This document shows positions 6,673-14,252 of a stretch of 33,001 nt of DNA, in pieces; position 1 is the stretch's first letter; each line of letters starts with the position of its first letter. This DNA is from an uncultured Verrucomicrobiota bacterium (lineage in GTDB: Bacteria; Verrucomicrobiota; Verrucomicrobiia; Limisphaerales; UBA9464), in assembly GCA_903896505.1 (NCBI GenBank), contig CAITXU010000192.1, positions 1-33,001 on the forward strand. Direction: 5' to 3'. The notes under the pieces were generated by a model, which saw only the letters and a program-made list of their open reading frames with translations, ran no database searches and had not been told where the DNA came from. The position numbers were made by a program, and so were the translations under genes.

Positions 6673-8622
6673 ATGAAAGCAACCCTCGAAACCACTGCTG
6701 GATTTGCGCCAAAGGAACAGCCGAAACCGAAGCCTGTTGCGGCGTCGGCCTCGACATCCTCGTGGTATTCGCCATCAACTCTTTGGCATCGAAAATCCAC
6801 CGTCATCGCGTTGATTTCGGTCGTGGCCATCCTGGTGTACTTGGTTCTGCGCTTTGGCTTTCGGATGGAACCGGGAGTCAACAGAATTCCGTTGTTCGTC
6901 ACACTGACTCTTGGTGGTCTGCCGATGCTCTATGAATTGCTCCAGAAACTCATCAAACTGGAATTTGGCTCCGATCTTTTGGGAGGCATTTCGATCATCA
7001 CTTCAGTCCTACTCGGGGAATACCTTGCAGGCTCTATTATTGTTTTGATGCTTGCCGGCGGTGAGGCCTTGGAGAATTACGCATTACGAAGTGCCTCCTC
7101 GGTTCTGGCGGCACTCGCCAAACGAATGCCTTCCATTGCTCATCGGAAGCGGGAATCTCAAGTTCTGGATGTGGCGTTGGCCGATGTCGCCGTAGGGGAC
7201 ACCCTGGTCATTTATCCACACGATATCTGTCCGGTGGACGGCACGGTCATTGAAGGTCATGGCACCATGGATGAATCCTATCTGACAGGAGAGCCATTCC
7301 AGATCACCAAGACTTCCGGTTCATCGGTGATCTCGGGCGCAATCAACGGCGAGTCCGTGTTGACCATCCGTGCCACTCAACTCGCGGCCGACTCGCGCTA
7401 CGCCAAAATCATGGAGGTGATGCGCGAATCCGAGGCGAAGCGTCCGCTTCTGCGTCGACTGGGTGACCGACTGGGTGCGATTTACACTCCGGTGGCTCTG
7501 GTCGTGGCCGTCCTGGCCTGGGCGATCAGCGGGGATTCCATCCGATTTCTCGCCGTGCTGGTGATTGCCACACCGTGTCCGCTCCTGCTTGCCATTCCCA
7601 TCGCCATCATTGGCTCGATTTCCCTTTGTGCCCGCCGTTCCATCATCGTCAAGAGCCCCGTTGTCCTCGAACAGATCGCCGAATGCCGGGTCGCGATTTT
7701 CGACAAGACCGGGACCCTCACCTATGGCGAGCCAACGTTGACCGAGCAACTCGTTGCTCCCGGCTTTGCCCAGAAGGAAGTGCTGACCCTTGTTGCGAGT
7801 CTGGAGCGCTATTCAAAGCATCCGCTGGCCCGCGCAATACTTGCGGCGGCGAAAGAGGCAGGCATTCAGTTGCCAGAGGCCACTGGAGTGGGTGAGCAGC
7901 CCGGCCAGGGATTGGTTGGAACCGTCTCGGGTCGATCAGTGAAAATCACGAGCCGTAACAAATTGCTGGCACAGAAAATCGCCGGCTCGGATCAGCTTTC
8001 TCCATTGTCCGGCGGACTCGAGTGTGTGGTGGTCATCGACCAACGTTACGCAGCGGCCTTTCGTTTTCGCGATGCGCCGCGTGCGGAAAGCCGCTCCTTC
8101 GTGCAGCATCTCGGTCCGAAACACCATTTCCAACGCGTGATGCTGGTGTCAGGAGATCGCGAGTCCGAGGTTCACTACCTGGCGGAACAAGTGGGTATCA
8201 CGGAAATCCACGCGCAGCAGAGTCCCGAGCAAAAGCTTGCTCTGGTTCGCGCTGAGACGGCGAAAGCAAAAACTCTCTACGTGGGCGACGGCATGAACGA
8301 TGCGGCGGCGATGATGGCAGCGACCGTCGGCATCTCCATCGGTCAGAACAGCGACGTGACGGCGGAAGCGGCTGGGGTCGTCATCATGGACAACTCCCTT
8401 GAGAGGGTGGACGAATTCATTCACATCAGTCGGCGGATGCGTGTGATCGCACTCCAGAGTGCGGTGGGCGGCATGGCGTTGAGCCTCATCGGGATGGTCT
8501 TCGCCGCCACGGGGCATTTGAACCCGGTCGCAGGGGCAATAACCCAGGAAATCATCGACGTTCTGGCGGTGTTGAACGCATTGCGGGCGGCTTTCCCTCC
8601 CAAAATCATTCATGATCTCTGA
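6673..8622 (+). CDS. P1B-type heavy-metal ATPase with TPC motif, no N-terminal metal-binding domain
   Basis: This 649-aa ATP-driven metal pump belongs to the inner membrane. In order: TGEP (actuator, 205-208), membrane metal motif TPCP (300-303) in place of the usual CPC, phosphorylation site DKTGTLT (from 344), HP pair in SKHPLARA (383-384), and hinge GDGMND (538-543). The late helices carry QSAVGGM (from 595) and QEIIDVLAVLNALR (from 625). TPC with a QExxD helix recalls the P1B-5 group, linked to nickel, cobalt or iron, but the CxxC HMA domain and the C-terminal hemerythrin domain of some members are both absent. A TTG start at 6655 would add six residues. I prefer the ATG. It is the last gene of a three-gene unit. 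P-type ATPase is certain; the metal is not. Confidence 0.95.
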   Translation: MKATLETTAGFAPKEQPKPKPVAASASTSSWYSPSTLWHRKSTVIALISVVAILVYLVLRFGFRMEPGVNRIPLFVTLTLGGLPMLYELLQKLIKLEFGSDLLGGISIITSVLLGEYLAGSIIVLMLAGGEALENYALRSASSVLAALAKRMPSIAHRKRESQVLDVALADVAVGDTLVIYPHDICPVDGTVIEGHGTMDESYLTGEPFQITKTSGSSVISGAINGESVLTIRATQLAADSRYAKIMEVMRESEAKRPLLRRLGDRLGAIYTPVALVVAVLAWAISGDSIRFLAVLVIATPCPLLLAIPIAIIGSISLCARRSIIVKSPVVLEQIAECRVAIFDKTGTLTYGEPTLTEQLVAPGFAQKEVLTLVASLERYSKHPLARAILAAAKEAGIQLPEATGVGEQPGQGLVGTVSGRSVKITSRNKLLAQKIAGSDQLSPLSGGLECVVVIDQRYAAAFRFRDAPRAESRSFVQHLGPKHHFQRVMLVSGDRESEVHYLAEQVGITEIHAQQSPEQKLALVRAETAKAKTLYVGDGMNDAAAMMAATVGISIGQNSDVTAEAAGVVIMDNSLERVDEFIHISRRMRVIALQSAVGGMALSLIGMVFAATGHLNPVAGAITQEIIDVLAVLNALRAAFPPKIIHDL

Positions 8623-8816
8623 CCCTCAAGGAGAGGATGATTGAGAGCCGTGTCTCTTGCATGACGCTCCTGGTCGAGAAATGCTGGCATAAGTTATTCT
8701 GACTCTTTCAGGGGTCACCTTGAGTTCGGTGTCGCTCGTGGCCAAAGGCCGATGGAGATGTTCTCGGGAGCAATGACCGTGTCACGAACGCACATTCGAT
8801 TGCCCAGCTAATCGGA

Positions 8817-9329
8817 CTAAAGTACGTGGTGATCCCGGGAAAGAATCACCCGGGTCTGGGGCAGACTGGGAAGAAGAGATTCGACGGCAAGGCGCTTGGC
8901 AATGGGAGTGACCGCCCGCCACTTGGCAAAACGTGCGCCAAGGGTGCGATATTCCACCAATCGTTCCCGGAGACCGTCCAACCCCCCGGTGATGGTCTCT
9001 CCTTCGAAGTTGGCCAAGGGGAGGACTCCCTTGTCCACCTTGATGCCCGGGACCATGCCATCCCGGGCGAGAGCGGTGGCGAAAGGGATACCGCTGGAGT
9101 TCTGCTGGCGGATGGTTTCATCGAATAGGATTACTCCGCAAATCCAGTCGCCCAACTTGGGGGTGGCAAACAACAGTTCACGGTAGGCTTGACGACTCTC
9201 CGGCGTCGACGGAATGCCATGCGCCTCGAAGCGCCGTCCCAAGGTGGGAAAACTTTCATCGGCCGCCAGAATTCCTTTACCAGGTGCCAGAAGTCCGAGG
9301 ACGGTCGAAGCGATTGAGGGGGCATGCAT
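8817..9329 (-). pseudogene. Class I fructose-bisphosphate aldolase, C-terminal half missing
   Basis: The 170-aa product matches the first half of class I fructose-1,6-bisphosphate aldolase. It has GKGILAADES, the YRELLFATPKLGD region, GVILFDETI, PGIKVDKGVLPLA and GARFAKWRAV in the right order. Family proteins are about 340 aa. Here the homology stops after KWRAV, the next 30 residues look foreign, and the frame ends. The Schiff-base lysine and the rest of the barrel, which lie in the lost C-terminal half, are not found in the roughly 190 bp before the P1B-ATPase gene, so it cannot be active. The ATG at 9329 is preferred over a TTG one codon upstream. Deletion during a rearrangement that placed it next to the metal cassette is an inference. 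Confidence 0.85.
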
Positions 9330-9631
9330 CAAATATCCGATAAGGGTTGCACTACGGGTTGTGGGGATGGGTTTGTGTATTCTTCACTGTCTTGATCTGA
9401 CGTTCACCACGATCTTCCCGAAGATCTCGCGACTTGGAGAACGGCTTTGCAGGTTTGATTGACGGGACAATGACGACAGGCGGTGGAACCGCGCCCAAGC
9501 CGTGCGGCGTGTGCTCAATTTTCAAGGCACTAACGAGGGCCTGGGTTGGTTTGCGGTGGGATGGACCGGATTTTTTCATATGCAGTGGAGAATGGAGAAA
9601 ATGGCAAGGGCTGGGGTCCGAGATTTGAAAC
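9330..9631. other. Intergenic region without recognisable gene
   Basis: About 300 bp between the aldolase remnant and the DUF5069 gene. The only structure I see is a perfect GATTTGA-AAC-TCAAATC hairpin (9622-9638) at the right edge. I see no convincing coding frame or tRNA. Confidence 0.5.
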
Positions 9632-9638
9632 TCAAATC
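9622..9638 (-). terminator. Possible terminator hairpin at the end of the DUF5069 gene
   Basis: A perfect 7-bp stem with 3-nt loop (GATTTGA-AAC-TCAAATC on the plus strand) includes the stop codon of the minus-strand DUF5069 gene. No T-run follows on the minus strand, so it may slow or terminate transcription, or simply protect the mRNA end. Confidence 0.35.
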
Positions 9639-10087
9639 GCCTTTCGTGCAAAACTGGCCCGATCGTCGGCTTCCAACCAATCAAAGGTGGAGTTGGTTTG
9701 GGGGTTGAGGCCAAGGTGGCCACAATTATTAATGAATTGGTCCCGTCGTTCGGGGTTCTTCATCGGGCTCGACGCCTCGATTTCATCGGACCAGGCTTTG
9801 ATCTCGGCGGATGTTTTTGTGGTCCCGTGAGTTTGAAGCCAGATGCCCAAATCCTCATACGTTTTTGCCCCCTGAACGGCAGCTTGGAATTGCGCACCAT
9901 CAATCCCCTTGAAGGTGAACAATTGGTTATCGAGGGGACAATTGTAATGATATTCGCCTTGAGTACCGGCCAAAGTAGAGCGGCATTTATCAGCCGCGCG
10001 ATTTGCGAGGGCAAAACCGCCGTTTCGGCTGCGAGGGCTGTGGGGGGCCTGTTTGGTCAGGTCGAGCGCAATAAGTGGGGTGTTCAT
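9632..10087 (-). CDS. DUF5069 domain protein
   Basis: This 151-aa protein begins MNTPLIALDLTKQAPHSPR, the usual opening of DUF5069 proteins, and continues with DKCRSTLAGTQGEYHYNCPL and the FKGIDG block, also typical. The C-terminal half is helical and ends in a region with FDWLEADDRASF. It has no signal peptide or membrane segment, so it should be cytoplasmic. No biochemical function is established for the family to my knowledge. I placed the start at 10087 instead of the upstream 10195 because the extra 36 residues are not part of the family and would overlap dps. It follows dps by about 65 bp on the same strand and is probably co-transcribed with it, which hints at a stress or stationary-phase role. 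Confidence 0.85.
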   Translation of the reverse strand: MNTPLIALDLTKQAPHSPRSRNGGFALANRAADKCRSTLAGTQGEYHYNCPLDNQLFTFKGIDGAQFQAAVQGAKTYEDLGIWLQTHGTTKTSAEIKAWSDEIEASSPMKNPERRDQFINNCGHLGLNPQTNSTFDWLEADDRASFARKAI

Positions 10088-10152
10088 GAAAGGAGATGGA
10101 ATGGGAATGGCGATGTTGAACAGGAACGTGTATCGGGATGGGGTCGGCTGAA

Positions 10153-10683
10153 TTACTTTTCGGCCTGGGTATGGGCCTCGACAAACCAGAGCCATTTGTC
10201 GATCCCACGTGAAACCTCGGTGAAGATATCCGCCGTGTCGGCGTCGTTGAGCTCGGTGGCTTCCTCAATGGTCTGACGAGCGTCATGCCCGAAATCGGAG
10301 AGCGCCTTGGCCACGGCTTCGACATGAGCCGAACCGTTGGCGATATGGAGGGGATATTCCTCGAGGCGGGAACGGAATGCCGCTGTGCGGGCCGTACCCT
10401 CCGCTACTCCGCCCAACTGGACGACACGCTCCGCAATGATGTCGACGTACGACTCCACACCTTCGGAGACCTTGTCAAAGAGCTCGTGAAGGCCAATGAA
10501 GTGAGGACCTTTCACATTCCAATGCGCCTGCTTGAGCTGAAGCTGCAAGTCCACGGCGGATGCCAATCGTTGATTCAGCAAGACCACCAATTCCGAGCGA
10601 CGTCCGGCGGAGATGTCGTTCTCCGTTGGATAGGTGGTGGGTGCGACGGCAGGGGACTGGACGGGAGGGATGGCAGTGGTCAT
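10153..10683 (-). CDS. dps: Dps family DNA-protecting ferritin-like protein
   Basis: This 176-aa protein forms a hollow dodecamer in the family, oxidises ferrous iron with hydrogen peroxide, stores the iron and often binds DNA. The intersubunit ferroxidase signature is intact: AHWNVKG (His54), LHELFD (His66), and SYVDIIAERVVQLGG (Asp81 and Glu85). The C-terminal DADTADIFTEVSRGIDKWLWFVEAH is the normal last helix. The N-terminal tail of about 25 residues, rich in Pro and Thr, lacks the lysines that some Dps proteins use to bind DNA, so DNA binding is unsure. It is first in a two-gene unit with the DUF5069 protein. The region upstream (10734-10872) is unusually rich in inverted repeats. Confidence 0.95.
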   Translation of the reverse strand: MTTAIPPVQSPAVAPTTYPTENDISAGRRSELVVLLNQRLASAVDLQLQLKQAHWNVKGPHFIGLHELFDKVSEGVESYVDIIAERVVQLGGVAEGTARTAAFRSRLEEYPLHIANGSAHVEAVAKALSDFGHDARQTIEEATELNDADTADIFTEVSRGIDKWLWFVEAHTQAEK

Positions 10684-11292
10684 GTGTTTGGGAAATTTCT
10701 CGATTCATCATCGCCGGAGCCCCTACACGATGCCATGGGGCATTTCCCCCATGAACAAGTTCGCCCGGACAGATATGGGTCGCCATCCCAGCGGCGATAA
10801 GCCACATGGGAAATGCCACCGGGCAATGGGATGAACCGGTATGAAGGCATACTCATCCGATCATGGGTTCATTCCACGCAGCCGAAATCGGGGTTTTTTA
10901 CCGAGAAATCAATTCCAGCCCTAATGTATTTCTTTTTGAATTCTTCTTTTAGATATATTAGTCACACCCTCTTGCCAAGTCGCTCTCTCGAATTTCCTCA
11001 AAGCAAATCGGCGTTTCATCGGGTGCGCAAACCTCCATCGGATGGAGATGAGAAGATTCACTTAACTACCTGATGAACAACAGCTATCGAGCAAACGGCA
11101 ATGGAATCTATCTGGCATCCGCTCGATGAGTTTCCCGGACGTTCACCTTGCCGACGGAGAAAAACCTTTGACTCCAATCATTTCCCATTGACTGAAGCGA
11201 AGGACTAGTAGAACGATCCATTGTTTTCGGAATCATTAATCCAAAAAACCATTTCAATACCTCCCCCATTCTCCCACTACAGACTGAACCTC
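10684..11292. other. Long intergenic region between dps and the PEP-CTERM gene
   Basis: About 610 bp separate divergent genes. The dps-proximal part holds the inverted repeats described separately. Around 10911-10970 is a noticeably AT-rich stretch (TTTCTTTTTGAATTCTTC and following). Near 11168 and 11188 are two TTGACT hexamers that could serve as -35 boxes, without a convincing -10 at standard spacing. An 86-codon frame at 10813-11073 has no family features and I do not believe it. Confidence 0.5.
10734..10872. promoter_or_regulatory. Structured region upstream of dps with overlapping inverted repeats
   Basis: Four pairings are visible: CATGGGG/CCCCATG (10734-10740 with 10747-10753); GGCATTTCCCCCATG (10739-10753) with CATGGGAAATGCC (10805-10817), imperfect by two C; GTATG-AAGG-CATAC (10839-10852) framed by GGATGA (10829-10834) and TCATCC (10853-10858); and ATGAACC (10831-10837) with GGTTCAT (10866-10872). 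The last two compete for the same bases. It could be an RNA leader, protein-binding sites or a repeat element. I see no known riboswitch. Confidence 0.4.
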
Positions 11293-11985
11293 ATGAAACA
11301 TCTCTCCCTCAGGCTTCTGGCGTTGGCTGGAGCAATACTGGCCCTCTCCTTGAATACTTCCGCCCAGATCATTGGTTATGATCTCGGCACGGATGCTCCC
11401 CCCACGGATTTGGATGGGTACACGTTCACCGCATTCCCGGCAGACCCGAGCCCGATCAATACGATTACCTATTCGGTCACCTCTCCACTGGGGGGAGATT
11501 TGGTTTTGGCGACCGAACTTCTTCCGCCCTATTCCTACCATCTGGCGGTTGGCCAAGGTTGGGCCAGTTGGAGTCACGGATACACCGGAGATGTGTACTC
11601 GGATAAGGCCTCACACGGGTTTACCATAACCCTTCCCCCGTCCACCGGAGCTTTCTATTTCTATGCGGAGCCGAATCCCCAATATCCGGTTCCAGTCAAG
11701 GTGACCGCGGACGGGACAACCCCTGGGGGAGCCCCCATTTCGATCTTGGTCAGCGGAGACTCCGGCGCCAACGGATTTGCATTCGTCGCGCCCGTGGGGT
11801 CGACCATCACAACCATTCATTTGACCTCGCTCTACGGCATCGCCGTGGGTGAATTCGGCATTGCCACGGCAGTACCGGAACCCGGTTCGTCAGCGGTCAT
11901 GGTCGCAGCTGGATTGATGGTGATGGCTGGAGTTCGCCGGTTTCGCACCAATAGCCGACGGGCCACCGGTCAACTTCATTCCTAA
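11293..11985 (+). CDS. PEP-CTERM sorting-domain protein
   Basis: This 230-aa exported protein has an N-terminal signal peptide (MKHLSLRLLALAGAILALSL, likely cleaved after NTSA) and a C-terminal PEP-CTERM tail: VPEPGSS (PEP at 195-197), a hydrophobic helix at about 200-214, then basic RRFR. In this system the tail is recognised and cut by exosortase and the product goes to the cell surface or matrix. The body between has no enzyme motif. It is rich in Pro, Gly, Thr and aromatic residues, with beta-sandwich character. I placed the start at 11293 because the upstream TTG adds 24 residues before the signal peptide. No exosortase is in the window. The S53 protease gene starts 87 bp downstream on the same strand. 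Confidence 0.9.
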   Translation: MKHLSLRLLALAGAILALSLNTSAQIIGYDLGTDAPPTDLDGYTFTAFPADPSPINTITYSVTSPLGGDLVLATELLPPYSYHLAVGQGWASWSHGYTGDVYSDKASHGFTITLPPSTGAFYFYAEPNPQYPVPVKVTADGTTPGGAPISILVSGDSGANGFAFVAPVGSTITTIHLTSLYGIAVGEFGIATAVPEPGSSAVMVAAGLMVMAGVRRFRTNSRRATGQLHS

Positions 11986-12072
11986 AACCCGAACCAATTT
12001 GCCGAACCGTTCAATCCCGAACCTGTTCTCCTGTCACAAACCTTCAGATTACAAACGCTAACTAGAAAGATC

Positions 12073-13929
12073 ATGCACCATCATCTTCGTTGGTTAATCC
12101 CGTCTGCTGTTGTCGCATTCGCCTCTGCGCACCTTTGCGCCTCCACGTCATTGCCTATCGACCTGGGTGCAAAACCCGGAACCAATACGGCAAACTTCGC
12201 CATCGGGTTGAAGCTTCGGAATCAGGACCAGCTGGCCAAGTTCATCCGGTCGACAACCGACCGGAAGAGCCCCAACTACCATAAGTTTCTCACCCCTGCG
12301 CAATTCAAAACGGCTTACTCCCCGCTACCCGCAGACGTCACAGCGGTGATCAATGACCTGAAGGCCAACAAGATCACGGTCACTGGGGTCAGCTCCAACA
12401 ACCTCGTGGTCAAAGCCACGGGAAGACTCGCCGATATCAACAAATATTTTTCCACCAGCGTTCACAACTATTTGGACGGCAAGGACCGGTACAGCGCCCC
12501 CTCCAAGCCGACCAAGATTCCTCTCCGGGTCCAACCGACAGTTTCCTCCGTGGTGGGCTTGAGCACGAAGCATGTGTTTAAACCAAACTACAGGTTTCGG
12601 CCATCGGAAATGGGCACGAATAGAGTCTCGGCCCCCAAATTCAAGGCTCATAGTACGGCCACCGGTATTCCAGGAGTTTTCACGGTGGGCGACGTGGTGG
12701 AGCGTTATCAGGTCCAACCCCTGTATGACGCCGGGAACCTGGGCCAGGGAAGGACCGTCGGGATTGCCACACTGGCCACTTTCGATCCCGCCGACGCTTA
12801 CGGGTACTGGGACGCTATCGGACTGAGCTATAAACCAAACCGGATCACCGTGGTGCATGTCGCCGGGGGTGGCGATTATGACGGAGATATCGAAACAACC
12901 CTGGACGTTCAGCAATCCGGCGGGCTGGCGCCACAAGCCGACGTCATTGTTTATGACGGTCCAAATTCCGACCTGGGATTTCTCGACGTATTCGTTCAAG
13001 CCGTGCTCGACAACAAAGTGGACACACTTTCCACCAGTTGGGGAGGCCCGGAAATCTTCAACTCGTCCTCGTACACGGCCATTTTTGACTTCATTTTTGC
13101 CCAGGCGGCGGCTCAGGGAATCAGCATCTTCGCCTCGTCAGGCGACGCAGGTGCATTTGAAATCAACCGGGAATTTTTTGTGCCCCAATTCACGAAGGTC
13201 ACCAGCGTCGGTTATCCCGGTTCCTCTCCGTGGGTGACCTCGGCCGGAGGACTCACCATCGCCGGTGACATTGATTTGGGCGTCGGTAGCATCATTACCG
13301 TCCCCCAAGACCGTCCCTGGGGATGGAACTATCTCCAAAGCTTTCTGGACCAGTATGTTCCGTATGGAGGGTACCTGAGCTACTTCCCGAGCGGCGGCGG
13401 CGGCGGCGTGAGCGTGATCGAACCCGTTCCCGATTATCAGCTCAACGTTCCGGGCGTCCAAGTTAGCCAGCCAAGTCAGTTCTTTCGGGTGGGAGTGCAG
13501 GACAATTCAGGCGGTTTCGAGTTTGTCGATCCGCTGGCCATTTTTGGCTACAAGCAGTTTCCCGATGACTTCGCTGGAAGGAATATTCCGGACATTTCGT
13601 TGAACGCGGACCCGAATACCGGCTTCTTGATCTACTACTATGGCTACTTTTTTGCCTACAGTGGGGGAACGAGCTTTGTCGCCCCCCAGCTGAACGGGAT
13701 CACGGCATTGCTCGGCCAATCGGTGAAATCGCGGCTGGGACTCTTGAATCCTGCCCTCTATCGAATCGCTCAGAAGGTGGGATACCCGGTCAACGGGCCG
13801 TTTAACGATATCACTTACGGGGACAACCTGGGCTTCTCGGCCACTCCCGGATACGATCCCGCGTCCGGACTGGGCTCCATCAATGCTGCCAATCTAGCGG
13901 CCGCCCTCGCGGCCGATGCGGGTCCTTAG
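12073..13929 (+). CDS. S53 family peptidase (sedolisin/kumamolisin) with activation prodomain
   Basis: This 618-aa secreted acid protease starts with a signal peptide (MHHHLRWLIPSAVVAFASA). Residues about 35-165 are the pro-kumamolisin activation domain (SPNYHKFLTPAQF, then NLVVKATG and INKYFSTSVHNY). The catalytic set is complete: Glu274 and Asp278 in DIETTLDVQ (Glu-x3-Asp), oxyanion Asp358 in ASSGDAGAF, and nucleophile Ser534 in SGGTSFVAPQ. The end carries the calcium-site elements FNDITYG and GYDPASGLGS. One oddity is a loop near residues 400-480, rich in Tyr, Gly and Pro with a GGGGGV run. It is followed by a strong terminator, which fits its place as the last gene of a unit with the PEP-CTERM gene. 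Family assignment is very secure; natural substrate unknown. Confidence 0.96.
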   Translation: MHHHLRWLIPSAVVAFASAHLCASTSLPIDLGAKPGTNTANFAIGLKLRNQDQLAKFIRSTTDRKSPNYHKFLTPAQFKTAYSPLPADVTAVINDLKANKITVTGVSSNNLVVKATGRLADINKYFSTSVHNYLDGKDRYSAPSKPTKIPLRVQPTVSSVVGLSTKHVFKPNYRFRPSEMGTNRVSAPKFKAHSTATGIPGVFTVGDVVERYQVQPLYDAGNLGQGRTVGIATLATFDPADAYGYWDAIGLSYKPNRITVVHVAGGGDYDGDIETTLDVQQSGGLAPQADVIVYDGPNSDLGFLDVFVQAVLDNKVDTLSTSWGGPEIFNSSSYTAIFDFIFAQAAAQGISIFASSGDAGAFEINREFFVPQFTKVTSVGYPGSSPWVTSAGGLTIAGDIDLGVGSIITVPQDRPWGWNYLQSFLDQYVPYGGYLSYFPSGGGGGVSVIEPVPDYQLNVPGVQVSQPSQFFRVGVQDNSGGFEFVDPLAIFGYKQFPDDFAGRNIPDISLNADPNTGFLIYYYGYFFAYSGGTSFVAPQLNGITALLGQSVKSRLGLLNPALYRIAQKVGYPVNGPFNDITYGDNLGFSATPGYDPASGLGSINAANLAAALAADAGP

Positions 13930-13961
13930 TCGGGACCGGTGTGGAACTGAGTCGGTCCCGA
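13930..13961 (+). terminator. Hairpin directly after the S53 peptidase stop codon
   Basis: TCGGGACCG (13930-13938) and CGGTCCCGA (13953-13961) form a perfect 9-bp stem with a 14-nt loop right after the stop codon. No T-run follows at once, so it may be an mRNA 3'-end stem working with the stronger terminator just downstream. Confidence 0.4.
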
Positions 13962-14004
13962 GTCATTGTTACGGGAGCTAAAGCCTAGTCTATTCACCAT
14001 CACC

Positions 14005-14051
14005 GGGCGGTTTGTCTCGGCGCGGAAAGCGTCGGCCAAGCCGCCCTTTTT
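14005..14051 (+). terminator. Intrinsic terminator after the S53 peptidase gene
   Basis: GGGCGGTTTG (14005-14014) pairs with CAAGCCGCCC (14037-14046), a 10-bp stem with one G-U pair. An inner GGCGC/GCGTC stem with a GGAAA loop lies within, and TTTTT (14047-14051) follows directly. This is the best rho-independent terminator in the window. Confidence 0.75.
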
Positions 14052-14252
14052 GCTTTGGGCATTTCCTTGGTCCAGGAACCTCCTCCCCTGCGGGACCAGC
14101 CCCGGTCGGTCAGATGCCGTCCGCTTCAAGACTAAGGGACAAGTCATTTGTATGAGATCGAATCGAAAATAGTACGCACCCGTATTATTTTGGTTGCCAC
14201 CGATGTCTTCCGGGGTCATGCTAAAACGGCAAATTTGGATCGGATTTTGCCC
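14052..14252. other. Leader region before the PQQ-PQQ-ANL operon
   Basis: About 200 bp between the terminator and the start of the propeller gene at 14253, non-coding in my reading. It presumably holds the operon promoter, but I cannot pick convincing -35 and -10 boxes. Confidence 0.35.

Noticed and set aside
8640..8816. Possible decayed fragment on the minus strand (RDTVIAPENISIG, then KVTPERVRI in another frame) resembling the end of a nucleotidyltransferase such as GlgC
   Set aside because: Needs a frameshift and only about 20 scattered residues look similar; too little to call a pseudogene. A translated search of this stretch against GlgC would settle it.
10813..11073. 86-codon frame between dps and the PEP-CTERM gene
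   Set aside because: No ribosome site, no family features, and it overlaps the inverted-repeat structures; composition fits intergenic DNA.
11086..11260. Sigma-54 type promoter upstream of the PEP-CTERM gene
   Set aside because: TGGCAT occurs near 11112 but the required downstream GC element at the right spacing is missing.
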